DNA from: JANRKN01 sp033763435
GTDB lineage: Bacteria; Planctomycetota; Phycisphaerae; Phycisphaerales; UBA1924
NCBI GenBank assembly: GCA_033763435.1
Contig: JANRKN010000167.1
Span: 1-51,076, forward strand
Direction of reading: 5' to 3'
Length of the DNA: 51,076 bases
A program made the translations under genes and the position numbers. The notes below the pieces were generated by a model. That model was not told where the DNA came from and did no database searches. It saw only the letters and a program-made list of their open reading frames with translations. Positions 7,312 through 15,099 of this stretch are shown here, one piece after another (within the stretch, counting starts at the first letter, position 1; every line of letters starts with the position of its first letter).

Positions 7312-8514
7312 GTGGACGTCGCCTCGCTGGAGAGCGCCCGTCGCGAGCTGGAGACGCGCGAGGTGGGCTTGCGAGAGCGGGCCGAGCAGGCGGGCGCCGA
7401 GGCGAGCGAGATCGCCGAGCGCGCGGAGGCTTCGTCGGCGCTGGTCGCGGAGCTGCGCTCGCAGGTCGAGCGGGCGACCGAGGGGCTGGAGATCGCCGCC
7501 GAGCGGATCCGGTCTCTGGAAGCCGAGCTTGAGGCGCGGGCCTCGCAGCCCAGCGCGGACGAGAGCGATTCGGGCGCGCAGGCCCAGCGCATCGCGGAGT
7601 TGGAAGCGCAGATCGAATCGCTCCGCGCCGCGGGGCTGGTGTCCGTGTCGGGGGGCGACGCGATCCCTCATCGGCGTGCGCGCCTGAGCCGCGCGCGCAA
7701 GCTCGTGCGCGAGCAGAACAAGAAGATCCAGAAGGCGGGCGAGGCGCTGCGCGGGCGGCTGGAACAGTGCGAGCAGATCCTCGCGCAGCGGGCAGAGGTG
7801 ATCGGCGCGATCAACGCCGTGCGCGATGCGCAGGCGCGCGTGCGCAAGTCCTCCGCCTCGCGGGGCACCGCGGCGCTGCTGCTCTCGGTCTGCGTCGCGT
7901 TCGCGCTCTCGGCGGCCTTCGCCTGGGCGCTGGCGGGGCGTCTGACGCCCGGCATGTTCGCGGCGCGGGTGAAGCTTGTCGCCGAGAACAAAGACCGCGA
8001 CCTGACCGCGGGCGAGAAGTCCAGCTGGTCGGCCGACCACGTGCGGATGGTGCGCGATCCGGGCTTCCTGAACACGACGGCCGAGCGCATGCGCAGGCGC
8101 GGCATCGCGAGCCTCGCCGAGCCCGCCGACCTGCTGCGCTTCATGGATCAGCGCGTCGACGCGCAGAGCGCCGAGCCCGGCGTGCTGACCCTCGAACTGC
8201 GCGAAGAGGGCGCCGACCGCGCCCAGCGGACCCTCGACACCATCGCGTCGGCGCTCGCGAGCGAATCCAACGCGACGCGCGACCGCCGGAGCGACGGCGC
8301 GGTGACGGCCGTGTCGGCCGCGGCCGAAGTGGTCGCCGGGCCGCTCGATCAGCAGCGCCTGATCACCGCGGGCATGATCTTCGCGGGGCTGACGCTGGTG
8401 CTGGGCGCGGGGACGCTGGTGTTCTGGTCGCGGCTGCGCAAGGCCAAGGACCAGTTCGAGCGCGATGCGTCGGTCGCGTCGGTGATGGACGCCGACCGCT
8501 GGCCCGCGGGCTGA
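7312..8514 (+). CDS. Coiled-coil membrane protein, C-terminal part
   Basis: In the same frame as the preceding half; the open frame begins right after the TAG (7114), and the first internal start is GTG 7312, without a convincing ribosome site. Coiled coil continues to about 7840, with a basic patch (RARLSRARKLVREQNKKIQK). Then comes a transmembrane helix (AALLLSVCVAFALSAAFAWA), an extracytoplasmic domain of about 140 residues, and a second helix (MIFAGLTLVLGAGTLVFW) near the C-terminus. Two helices flanking a periplasmic domain resemble Wzz-type chain-length regulators in layout; that is a weak inference. Without the first half it probably lacks a normal start. Confidence 0.65.
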   Translation: MDVASLESARRELETREVGLRERAEQAGAEASEIAERAEASSALVAELRSQVERATEGLEIAAERIRSLEAELEARASQPSADESDSGAQAQRIAELEAQIESLRAAGLVSVSGGDAIPHRRARLSRARKLVREQNKKIQKAGEALRGRLEQCEQILAQRAEVIGAINAVRDAQARVRKSSASRGTAALLLSVCVAFALSAAFAWALAGRLTPGMFAARVKLVAENKDRDLTAGEKSSWSADHVRMVRDPGFLNTTAERMRRRGIASLAEPADLLRFMDQRVDAQSAEPGVLTLELREEGADRAQRTLDTIASALASESNATRDRRSDGAVTAVSAAAEVVAGPLDQQRLITAGMIFAGLTLVLGAGTLVFWSRLRKAKDQFERDASVASVMDADRWPAG

Positions 8515-8784
8515 TTCGATCCACCGTTCATCCACACGCGCCGGGGGCCATGCGCCGACGCTTTTCGCCCAAAGCCCTTAGATGGCTGGGGTTGGGTGCG
8601 CACGGCCCGCCCGGGCCTTCCCCCGCGTGCCCGGGGGCGATTCCACCGCGTGTACCGGCGAACCGATGAAGAGAGGATGGGGCGGGTACCATCATCCCCA
8701 CCTCCGGAATCGGCCCTCGCGTTTGGGCCGCGTTTGGAGGCGGAGCCTGTGACCCGAAGGCCGGGGCTTCGGGGAGGAGCGCGC

Positions 8785-9090
8785 ATGCGTATCGACGTGG
8801 TCGGCCGGGACATTCCGTTAACCGAGGCGATCAAGCTGCACGCGCAGCAGAAGGCCGAGAAGCTGCCCAAGTACTGCGACGGGCTGCAGGCGGTGACGGT
8901 GACGATCCGCAAGGCGGACCAGCATCACAAGCCGATTTTCGACGTCGAACTGGTGCTGGACGTGGAGAAGCACGACGACTTCGTGAGCCACGCCAAGCAC
9001 GAGGACCTGTACGCCGCGATCGACGAGGCGATGCACAAGGGCCAGCGCCAGCTCGCGGATTTCAAGGAACGGCTCAAGGGCGGGCGCTGA
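8785..9090 (+). CDS. hpf: Ribosome hibernation-promoting factor (short HPF / RaiA-type)
   Basis: Binds the small subunit across the mRNA/tRNA channel and silences ribosomes in stationary phase or stress. 101 residues, the short form without the dimerisation domain. MRIDVVGRDIPLTEAIKLHA and the central DVELVLDVEKHDDFVSHAK plus DLYAAIDEAMHKGQRQL are the conserved beta-alpha-beta-beta-beta-alpha fold. GGGGAGGAG lies before the ATG. TACCAT (8687-8692) may be the -10 element, giving a leader of about 90 nt. It sits directly before ptsN, as in the nitrogen-PTS clusters of proteobacteria. Confidence 0.9.
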   Translation: MRIDVVGRDIPLTEAIKLHAQQKAEKLPKYCDGLQAVTVTIRKADQHHKPIFDVELVLDVEKHDDFVSHAKHEDLYAAIDEAMHKGQRQLADFKERLKGGR

Positions 9091-9176
9091 GGCGCCGTCC
9101 CCAGGGTGCGCCCGGATCGGGTAGCCTGAGGGGAGAACTGTGGTTTGGGGGATGGGGTGAGGGAAGGAACACTGCG

Positions 9177-9656
9177 GTGCTCAGGCTCATCGACATCGTG
9201 GACCGTCGGGCGATTCTGCCGGTGCTTCAGTCGTCGCAGCGTGACGACGTGATCATGGAGATGGTCAACGCGCTGGTGCAGGCGGGCGTGGTGCCGCAGG
9301 TTCAGCGCGAGGAGCTCGTGGGCAAGGTGCTCGAGCGCGAGCGCAAGGGCTCGACGGGCTTCGGGCGCGGCGTCGCGGTGCCGCACGTGAAGCACAAGAA
9401 CATCACGAAGATGGTCGCGGCTGTGGGCGTCTCGGCGCGGGGGATCGACTTCAACGCGCTGGACACGCAGCCCGTGTATTCCGTCTTCCTGCTGCTGAGC
9501 CCCGAGGACCGCCCCGAGCAGCACCTGCAGGCGATGGAGGCGATCTTCAAGAATCTGTCCAAGGACACGTTCCGGCGGTTCCTCAGGCAGGCCGCCAGCG
9601 CCGACGACGTCTGGACGCTGCTCGAAGAGGCCGACGCCGCCTCGCCCGGCGCCTGA
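9177..9656 (+). CDS. ptsN: PTS IIA (nitrogen/fructose-type) regulatory protein
   Basis: Phosphorelay protein that accepts phosphate on histidine and regulates potassium, nitrogen or carbon functions rather than importing sugar. 159 residues, the normal single-domain length. The phospho-histidine is His70 in GRGVAVPHVKHKN. VGVSARGIDFNALDTQPVYSVFLL is the typical core, and EQHLQAMEAIFKNL the C-terminal helix. Start is GTG 9177 with GGAAGGA upstream; TAGCCT at 9122-9127 could be the -10. HPr follows 44 bp downstream, and no EI gene is in the window. Confidence 0.9.
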   Translation: MLRLIDIVDRRAILPVLQSSQRDDVIMEMVNALVQAGVVPQVQREELVGKVLERERKGSTGFGRGVAVPHVKHKNITKMVAAVGVSARGIDFNALDTQPVYSVFLLLSPEDRPEQHLQAMEAIFKNLSKDTFRRFLRQAASADDVWTLLEEADAASPGA

Positions 9657-9699
9657 GCCGCGTGAGTCTTCCTGTCACTTCACCGTCTGGATCCGCCGC

Positions 9700-9975
9700 G
9701 TGCCCGAACGTGTCAGCACCCAAGTCACGATCGTCAACCGGCTCGGGCTCCACGCCCGGCCCGCGATGACGTTCGTCGACCTCGCGACCACGTTCCAGTC
9801 GGAGATCAAGGTCGCCAAGGCCGACACGCTCGTCGACGGCAAGAGCATCATGCAGATGATGATGCTCGCCGCGGCCAAGGGCGCGACGCTCGAAATCTCC
9901 GCCGAGGGACCCGACGCCGACAAGGCTCTGGCCGCGCTCAAGGCCCTCGTCGAATCGGGCTTTGACGAAGAATGA
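9700..9975 (+). CDS. ptsH: HPr-family phosphocarrier protein
   Basis: Passes phosphate from enzyme I to IIA proteins. 91 residues, standard length. NRLGLHARPA contains the phospho-histidine (H18), and DGKSIMQMMML contains the serine (S49) that HPr kinase modifies in many bacteria. Start is GTG 9700. The stop overlaps the ATG of the next gene (ATGA). With ptsN just upstream it fits a regulatory PTS (NPr-like) better than a sugar-uptake PTS; no sugar permease is nearby. Whether it is ptsH or npr cannot be settled from sequence alone. Confidence 0.9.
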   Translation: MPERVSTQVTIVNRLGLHARPAMTFVDLATTFQSEIKVAKADTLVDGKSIMQMMMLAAAKGATLEISAEGPDADKALAALKALVESGFDEE

Positions 9976-10202
9976 ACCCGACCCCGAGCAGCCACGCCAC
10001 GCCCGAACCGACCGCCGCGGCCCCTGCGCTCCGGCCCGAGGTCCTCGCGCTGCTCCGCTGCCCCGAGACCGGCCAGCCCCTGAAGCTCGAGGGCCTCACG
10101 CTCGTGACGCCCGACGGCGCCCGGCGCTATCCGATCCGCGACGGCCTGCCCGTGCTCGTGCCCCAGGACATCCAGCCCCAGAGTGCGCCGCCTCAGGCCT
10201 GA
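9972..10202 (+). CDS. Trm112/UPF0434-like small protein
   Basis: 76 residues. After a Pro/Ala/Thr-rich head, the core LRPEVLALLRCPETGQPLKLEG and YPIRDGLPVLVPQD match the Trm112/YcaR (UPF0434) fold, known as a small partner of methyltransferases in eukaryotes and archaea and poorly understood in bacteria. Only one cysteine of the usual zinc-binding pair is present, so metal binding is doubtful. The ATG overlaps the HPr stop by 4 nt. Its 3' end overlaps the end of the convergent dciA-like gene by 10 bp. Confidence 0.75.
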   Translation: MNPTPSSHATPEPTAAAPALRPEVLALLRCPETGQPLKLEGLTLVTPDGARRYPIRDGLPVLVPQDIQPQSAPPQA

Positions 10203-10546
10203 TACTTCACGCGCGAGACCGCCGCGGGCGTGCCCGACGATTCCGCGGCCTTGCGCAGCGTCTCCAGCCCGCCCGAGCGCAGCCACCGATCCAGCACAAA
10301 CCGCGCCGGGCCCTCGGGCACGCTCAGCGTCAGCACCCCGCGAACCAGCTTGACCACCCGCGCTTTCCCGCGCAGCGCTTCGGGCAGCGCCGCGGCGAGC
10401 ACGTCCTCGACCGTGTCGGCCCGACGCTGAGCCGCGCGGAGATTCCGCGCGAGGCGTTCGATCTCGCGCGAGAGGTCCCGCGCGGGCTCACGCAGCGAGC
10501 GGTTCTCGCGGAAGATCGAGAGTTGCCGGACCGGATCGCGCCTCAC
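10193..10546 (-). CDS. DciA-like (DUF721) protein
   Basis: 117 residues from GTG 10544-10546. The central part, VEDVLAAALPEALRGKARVV followed by LVRGVLTLSVPEGPARFVLD, matches the DUF721/DciA N-terminal KH-like domain. DciA proteins load the replicative helicase DnaB in bacteria without DnaC. The frame is open further upstream, but the residues there are Arg/Pro-rich and look non-coding; TAACCT ends 5 nt before this GTG, matching the leaderless pattern of the window. It is convergent with the Trm112-like gene. Function is by family only. Confidence 0.7.
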   Translation of the reverse strand: MRRDPVRQLSIFRENRSLREPARDLSREIERLARNLRAAQRRADTVEDVLAAALPEALRGKARVVKLVRGVLTLSVPEGPARFVLDRWLRSGGLETLRKAAESSGTPAAVSRVKYQA

Positions 10547-10551
10547 GCGCG

Positions 10552-10557
10552 AGGTTA
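10552..10557 (-). promoter_or_regulatory. -10 hexamer of a predicted leaderless dciA-like promoter
   Basis: TAACCT on the minus strand, 5 nt before GTG 10546. It helped decide the start of the gene. Confidence 0.45.
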
Positions 10558-10728
10558 GCCGCTGATTCCGGGGGCGGGCCCGCGCTGGCCGAACGGGATG
10601 CCCCTCGCTCGTCCCTCGGACTTCCCCGCGGGTTGGGGTGATTGCCTGTTCAGGCCCCCGGGCGGGCGCCGATGCTCGCCCCGGTGACGGCCCCGCGCGG
10701 GCCGCTTGCACTTGGCGAGGACACAGAC

Positions 10729-12360
10729 ATGCGACTGACGATCGGACGCAAGCTTGCGGCGGGATTCTCGGTTCCGGTGCTGCTCATGGCCGCGGCGACA
10801 GGCATCGGCCTCGTGCAGGTCCATGCGATGCGCAACTCAGCGCGTCTGGTGGGCGAGGTGAGGGTGCCGACGGCGCTCGCGAGCGCCGAGCTGGCCGACG
10901 CGCTGGGCGACGGCGCACGTGCCGAGCGTCTGCGTCCGATCGTTGCGGAGCTGGCCAAGGTCGAGCCTCAGTGGACCAACCCGCAGACGCGCGAGCGATT
11001 CGGCGAAATCGAGAAGCTCATGGCCTCGCTTGAGACCCCGGGCGCACAGGCGGACGCCGCGCGGGCGCGCGCGCTCGAACTGGCCCGCACCATGACGCGC
11101 ACCCAGAACGAGCTGATCCCCAAGGACTTCTCCGCGCTCGACGAGGCGGGCAGCTCGCTGATTCTCACACTCGATATCGCGGGCGCGGTCAGCGCGCTCG
11201 CGAGCGCCGGGCTGGGCCTCGTGCTCGTGCGCGGGCTGACGCGGAGCGTCAAGCGCGTGAACGACCGTGCGCAGCGCATCGCCAAGGGCGATCTGTCCGC
11301 GCCGCCGCTGGACGTGACGACCACCGATGAGACCGCCGACCTCACGCGCTCGGTGAATGAGATGTGCGAGGCGCTGCGCAAGCTGGTGGGCGAGACGAAG
11401 CTGACGAGCGAAGAGGTCGCGGGCGCGTCGACGGAGATTGCCGCGTCGGGCGAGCAGCTCCAGCGCAGCCTCGAGACGACCAACCAGCAGTTCGCGTCGA
11501 TCGCCGGCGCGGTGACGGAGCTGTCCGCGTCGGCCCAGCAGGTCGCGACCGAGTCCGAGGCCGCCGCGCGGTCGGCGGGCGCGGCGCGCCAGGCCGGCGA
11601 GTCGGGCATCCAGAGCGTTCAGGCCGCGATCGCGCAGATGAGCGAGATCCGCACCGCGGTCGAGAGCACGTCCGAGGCGATCCAGTCGCTGGGCAAGCGC
11701 TCGGAGGCGATCGGCGGGATTGTGCAGATCATCAACGACATCGCGGACCAGACGAACCTGCTCGCGCTGAACGCGGCGATCGAAGCCGCGCGCGCGGGCG
11801 AGCACGGGCGCGGGTTTGCCGTCGTCGCCGATGAAGTCCGCAAGCTCTCCGAGCGCACGACCAGCGCGACGCAGGAGATCTCCGAATCGATCAAGCGCAT
11901 CCGCGCCGAGAGCGAGGACGCGATCAAGCGCGTGAAGATCGGGTCGCAGACGGTCGAGAAGGGCGTCGCGCAGACCAACGCCGTGAGCAGCGATCTCTCG
12001 AACATCATCCAGCAGGCGGGCGTCGTGGCGGAGGTGGTCGCGAAGATCGCGGCGTCGGCCGCCGAGCAGCGCGAAGCGCTCGACGACATCAACAGCTCGA
12101 CCGAGCGCGTGACGCACGCCGCGGCCGAGTCGGTCAAGGCCGCCGAGTCCAGCGCCGCCGCCGCCAGCCAGCTCGCGCGCCGGACCGATCAGCTCAATCA
12201 GATCGTCGGCGCGTTCCGGCTCATCGACCGCCGATCGGGCCCGCGCACGGGCCCGCAGGACCGCGGCAAGCGCCAGCAGCAGGCCAAGCAGACCGAGCTT
12301 GCCGTCGCCGAGGAACTCACGCACCACTCCGAGAAGTACCCGCCCCGCCGCGCGGCCTGA
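10729..12360 (+). CDS. Methyl-accepting chemotaxis protein
   Basis: 543 residues from ATG 10729, with GCGAGGA upstream. TM1 is at about residues 11-30 (SVPVLLMAAATGIGLVQV), followed by a short sensor region of about 120 residues, TM2 near ILTLDIAGAVSALASAGLG, a HAMP domain (RGLTRSVKRVNDRAQRIAKGD), and a long cytoplasmic signalling coiled coil. The hairpin tip is complete (IADQTNLLALNAAIEAARAG then RGFAVVADEVRKLSERT), so it should bind CheA/CheW. The sensor is small and has no recognised ligand domain. No che gene is nearby, so it is an orphan receptor. The C-terminus is basic and Gln-rich without a CheR pentapeptide. Confidence 0.92.
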   Translation: MRLTIGRKLAAGFSVPVLLMAAATGIGLVQVHAMRNSARLVGEVRVPTALASAELADALGDGARAERLRPIVAELAKVEPQWTNPQTRERFGEIEKLMASLETPGAQADAARARALELARTMTRTQNELIPKDFSALDEAGSSLILTLDIAGAVSALASAGLGLVLVRGLTRSVKRVNDRAQRIAKGDLSAPPLDVTTTDETADLTRSVNEMCEALRKLVGETKLTSEEVAGASTEIAASGEQLQRSLETTNQQFASIAGAVTELSASAQQVATESEAAARSAGAARQAGESGIQSVQAAIAQMSEIRTAVESTSEAIQSLGKRSEAIGGIVQIINDIADQTNLLALNAAIEAARAGEHGRGFAVVADEVRKLSERTTSATQEISESIKRIRAESEDAIKRVKIGSQTVEKGVAQTNAVSSDLSNIIQQAGVVAEVVAKIAASAAEQREALDDINSSTERVTHAAAESVKAAESSAAAASQLARRTDQLNQIVGAFRLIDRRSGPRTGPQDRGKRQQQAKQTELAVAEELTHHSEKYPPRRAA

Positions 12361-12389
12361 TCCGCCGGGCCTCTGCCATCGAACAACAC

Positions 12390-12417
12390 TCCCGGGCGAC
12401 GCTAAACTCGCCCGGGA
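12390..12417 (+). promoter_or_regulatory. Perfect 10-bp hairpin touching the nfo start codon
   Basis: TCCCGGGCGA (12390-12399) pairs with TCGCCCGGGA (12408-12417), loop 8 nt, and the next base is the A of the nfo ATG. No Shine-Dalgarno is present. The sequence TAAACT at 12403-12408 fits a -10 hexamer 9 nt before the ATG, so the element may be a promoter of a leaderless message, the terminator of the chemoreceptor gene (no T tract), or an operator. Confidence 0.55.
12403..12408 (+). promoter_or_regulatory. -10 hexamer of a predicted leaderless nfo promoter
   Basis: TAAACT in the loop and arm of the hairpin before nfo, ending 9 nt before the ATG at 12418. The spacing is a little longer than at the other leaderless starts. 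Confidence 0.4.
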
Positions 12418-13554
12418 ATGTTCGGTTCGCACCTGTCCATCGCCGGCGGCATGGTCCACGCCCTCACGCGAGCGCGCGAGCTGGGCCTGGACACCGTCCA
12501 GGTGTTCACCAAGAACCAGCAGCAGTGGAAAGCGCCCCCGCTCGACCCGGGCGCCTCGCGCGACTGGCTCACTGAGCTGCGCGCGCTGGGCTGGGAAGGC
12601 CGGACCGTCAGCCACGCGTCGTATCTCATCAACCTCGCCTCGCCCGACGACGCGCTCTGGCGCAAATCGATCGACCTGATGCGCGACGAGATCGAACGCT
12701 GCGAGGCGCTCTCGATCCCCTTCCTCGTCCATCACCCGGGCGCCTTCACCACCAGCTCGCGCGAGGCCGGCATCGACCGCATCGCCCGCGCGTACAAGGA
12801 ACTCTTCGCCAGCACCCGCGGCTACCGCACCGTCTCGTGCCTCGAAGGCACCGTGGGCTCAGGCTCGAACCTCGGCGGGACGTTCGAAGACCTCCGCGAC
12901 CTCCGCGCCGCCATCCTGAGCCTCACCCCGGCGCCGGAACGCGTCGGCTTCTGCCTCGACACGTGCCATGTGCACGCCTCGGGCGTGGACCTTGCGACGC
13001 GCGCCAGCGCCCGTGCGGCGCTCAAGGCCGCCGACGAACTCTTCGGCCTCGCGCACGTCCGCGTGCTGCACCTGAACGATTCGATGGCGCCGATGGGCTC
13101 ACACCGCGATCGGCACGCGCACATCGGCGCGGGGACGATCGGCCTGGGCCCGATCCACGCGGGCGCCAAGTCGCATCCGCTGAACCCCGCGCCCGAGCCG
13201 GACCCGGACCTTTCAGACACGGGCTTTGCGGAGGTGCTCCGGCACCCGGTTCTGGCGGGCCTGCCGAAGATTCTCGAAACGCCCAAGGACGATGCCGCGC
13301 CGGGCATGCCGTGGGACCTGATCAACCTGCGCCGCCTGCGTGCCGCGGCCGGCTTGGAAGCGATTGCCGCACCGGCGCCAAACTCCAACCTTGCCGCGCG
13401 CGCCGCGCCGATGCAGTCTGCCGTTCCCAAGCCCGCCCCTGCGCCGGTCAAGAAAGTCTCCGCGAAGGCCAAACGCCCCGCCGCGAGCAAGCGTACAAAC
13501 ACCGTCCGGAGCACCACCTCGGGCCCCGCCCGAGCCCCACGAAGGAAGCGATGA
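12418..13554 (+). CDS. nfo: Deoxyribonuclease IV (AP endonuclease) with basic tail
   Basis: Cuts 5' of abasic sites in base-excision repair using three zinc ions. Metal-ligand motifs are in order: GSHLSIAGG, VSHAS, VHHPGA, LEGTVGSGSNLGG, FCLDTCHVHASG, LHLND, DRHAHIGAG and KILETPK. Length is 378 residues against about 280 for the family. The excess is an insert near LGPIHAGAKSHPLNPAPEPD and a C-terminal tail from about residue 316 that is Ala/Pro/Lys/Arg-rich (KKVSAKAKRPAASKRT), like histone-H1-type DNA-binding tails. The stop overlaps the next ATG (ATGA), so it is coupled to the TPR gene. Confidence 0.92.
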   Translation: MFGSHLSIAGGMVHALTRARELGLDTVQVFTKNQQQWKAPPLDPGASRDWLTELRALGWEGRTVSHASYLINLASPDDALWRKSIDLMRDEIERCEALSIPFLVHHPGAFTTSSREAGIDRIARAYKELFASTRGYRTVSCLEGTVGSGSNLGGTFEDLRDLRAAILSLTPAPERVGFCLDTCHVHASGVDLATRASARAALKAADELFGLAHVRVLHLNDSMAPMGSHRDRHAHIGAGTIGLGPIHAGAKSHPLNPAPEPDPDLSDTGFAEVLRHPVLAGLPKILETPKDDAAPGMPWDLINLRRLRAAAGLEAIAAPAPNSNLAARAAPMQSAVPKPAPAPVKKVSAKAKRPAASKRTNTVRSTTSGPARAPRRKR

Positions 13555-14558
13555 CCTTGAACCAGCCCCAACGACCTCACGCCCTGCTCGCGCTGGCCCT
13601 CGCCGGCGGCCTCTCGTTCATGCCGGGCTGCTACGTGCTCCAGCCCCTCAAGCAGCCCCCCAGCAACGCCCCGCCCGTCCAGGCTCAGACCGCCTACGAC
13701 CGCGGCCTGTCGCTCCGCCAGCAGGGCAACTTCTCCGCGGCGCTCGCCGAGTTCGAGCGCGCGATCGAGAACAACCCCAAGCTCACCAACGCCTATCTCG
13801 AGGCCGGCGACATCTACCGCATGCAGGGCGATTACAACGCCGCGTCGGTCCGCTATGGCCAGGCCGCGGACCTCGAACCCGCCAACTTCGATGCGCAGTA
13901 CCTCCACGGGCTGATGCTGCAGCTCGTGAACAAGCTCGCCGAGTCGATCCAGGCCTATCTGCGCGCCCTGACCATCCGCCCCGACGACTTCAACAGCAAT
14001 CTCAACGTCGCGCTCGCGTACCTCCAGAACGAGCAGCCCGACCAGGCGCTGACCTACGGCGAGCGCGCCGTGCGCGTCGACCCGCGCTCCGCGACCGCCC
14101 GCACCAACCTCGCGGCCATCTACCGCGCGCTCGACCGCCATCAGGACGCCGTCACCGAACTGCTCCAGGCGGGCGAGCTGACCAGGCTCACCCCCCCGCT
14201 GCTGCTGAACCTCGCCGACTCACTCGGGCGGCTCGAGCGCTACGACGAGATGCTCAACACGCTCGAGCAGATCACCGCCGCGGAGGACAACGCGACCGCG
14301 TGGGAGCGCAAGGGCTCGGCGCTCTTCCGCCTCAAGCGCTACGACGACGCGCTGGCCGCCTTCCGCCGATCGACCGAGGTCGACCCGAACCACTTCCCGG
14401 GGCACAACGGCGTCGCAGTCTGCCTGCTGAACACGTATCTGTGGTCGAATGAATCGGACATGGCCGCGAAGGACGAAGCGGTGCGTGCGCTCCGGCGTTC
14501 GCTGCAGATCGAGCCTCAGCAGCCGCGGATCGCCGACCTGCTGGCGCGCTACCGCTGA
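13551..14558 (+). CDS. TPR-repeat lipoprotein
   Basis: 335 residues. The signal (LLALALAGGLSFMPGC) ends in a lipobox-like FMPGC with Cys27. The mature protein is a chain of about seven tetratricopeptide repeats starting at TAYDRGLSLRQQGNFSAALA and continuing to the end, a protein-binding solenoid. It is translationally coupled to nfo by a 4-nt overlap, although a functional link between DNA repair and an envelope TPR protein is not obvious. The usual role of such lipoproteins (assembly or secretion scaffolds) is only a guess here. Confidence 0.85.
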   Translation: MTLNQPQRPHALLALALAGGLSFMPGCYVLQPLKQPPSNAPPVQAQTAYDRGLSLRQQGNFSAALAEFERAIENNPKLTNAYLEAGDIYRMQGDYNAASVRYGQAADLEPANFDAQYLHGLMLQLVNKLAESIQAYLRALTIRPDDFNSNLNVALAYLQNEQPDQALTYGERAVRVDPRSATARTNLAAIYRALDRHQDAVTELLQAGELTRLTPPLLLNLADSLGRLERYDEMLNTLEQITAAEDNATAWERKGSALFRLKRYDDALAAFRRSTEVDPNHFPGHNGVAVCLLNTYLWSNESDMAAKDEAVRALRRSLQIEPQQPRIADLLARYR

Positions 14559-14589
14559 GTTTGTTGCCAGCTGAAAAGAGAACCCGCCC

Positions 14590-14970
14590 ATGCCCGATCC
14601 GTCGCTGCTTGAAGCCTTCCCGACGCCCGCCGAGGCGCCGTTCGTGATTGAACACATCGCCGAGGAGTTCACGTCGGTCTGCCCCAAGACCGGCCACCCG
14701 GACTTCGGCACCGTGACCGTGCGGTTCCAGCCGCGGGGCGCCTCGGCCGGGGGCGTGTGCGTCGAGCTCAAGAGCCTCAAGCTCTACTTCCAGAGCTTCC
14801 GCAATCAGGGCATCTATTACGAGGCCGTGACCAACACCATCCGCGACCACCTGGCCGCGCTGATGAAGCCCGAGTGGCTCCTGATCCGCACCGACTGGAA
14901 AGGCCGGGGCGGGATCCGCTCGGTCATCCGCGCCACCCACGGCAGCGTCCCCGCGCACTGGGCGTCGTGA
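14590..14970 (+). CDS. queF: NADPH-dependent 7-cyano-7-deazaguanine reductase
   Basis: Reduces preQ0 to preQ1 in the queuosine tRNA-modification pathway. 126 residues, the short single-domain (type I) form. Catalytic Cys31 lies in FTSVCPKTGHPDFG, which also holds the conserved Asp. VELKSLKLYFQSFRNQ is the signature that binds NADPH, and YYEAVTNTIRDHL follows. Start is ATG 14590 with AAAAGAGA upstream. No queC, queD or queE is in the window. Confidence 0.93.
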   Translation: MPDPSLLEAFPTPAEAPFVIEHIAEEFTSVCPKTGHPDFGTVTVRFQPRGASAGGVCVELKSLKLYFQSFRNQGIYYEAVTNTIRDHLAALMKPEWLLIRTDWKGRGGIRSVIRATHGSVPAHWAS

Positions 14971-14992
14971 GCGCTTGACCCGAAACTGTCGG

Positions 14993-15086
14993 GGTTGCAC
15001 GGGTTGAGCGGGCTTGGGCGCTCAAGCCGTGGTTGAACGCGCATCGCACGGCTTGGCCCGAGCGCCAAGCCGTGGCACCCGAGGCG
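14993..15086. repeat. 94-bp palindromic repeat element, copy 1
   Basis: About 90% identical to 16581-16674 in the same orientation. Each copy folds as two adjacent hairpins: one around CTTGGG (CGGCTTGAGCG / CGCTCAAGCCG in copy 2; one arm has a mismatch here) and one CACGGCTTGGC / GCCAAGCCGTG. The ends form imperfect terminal inverted repeats of about 14 bp. The structure is like a REP or MITE. It lies between the queF stop and the 3' end of the orphan gene. Confidence 0.85.
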
Positions 15087-15099
15087 GCGCAACCAGCCC

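Noticed and set aside
6244..8514. SMC/Rad50-type protein
   Set aside because: The long coiled coil suggested it, but there are no Walker motifs, and the C-terminus has two membrane helices.
10837..12735. 632-codon frame antisense to the chemoreceptor and nfo
   Set aside because: Same reason: low-complexity Arg/Ala/Leu composition opposite two clear families.
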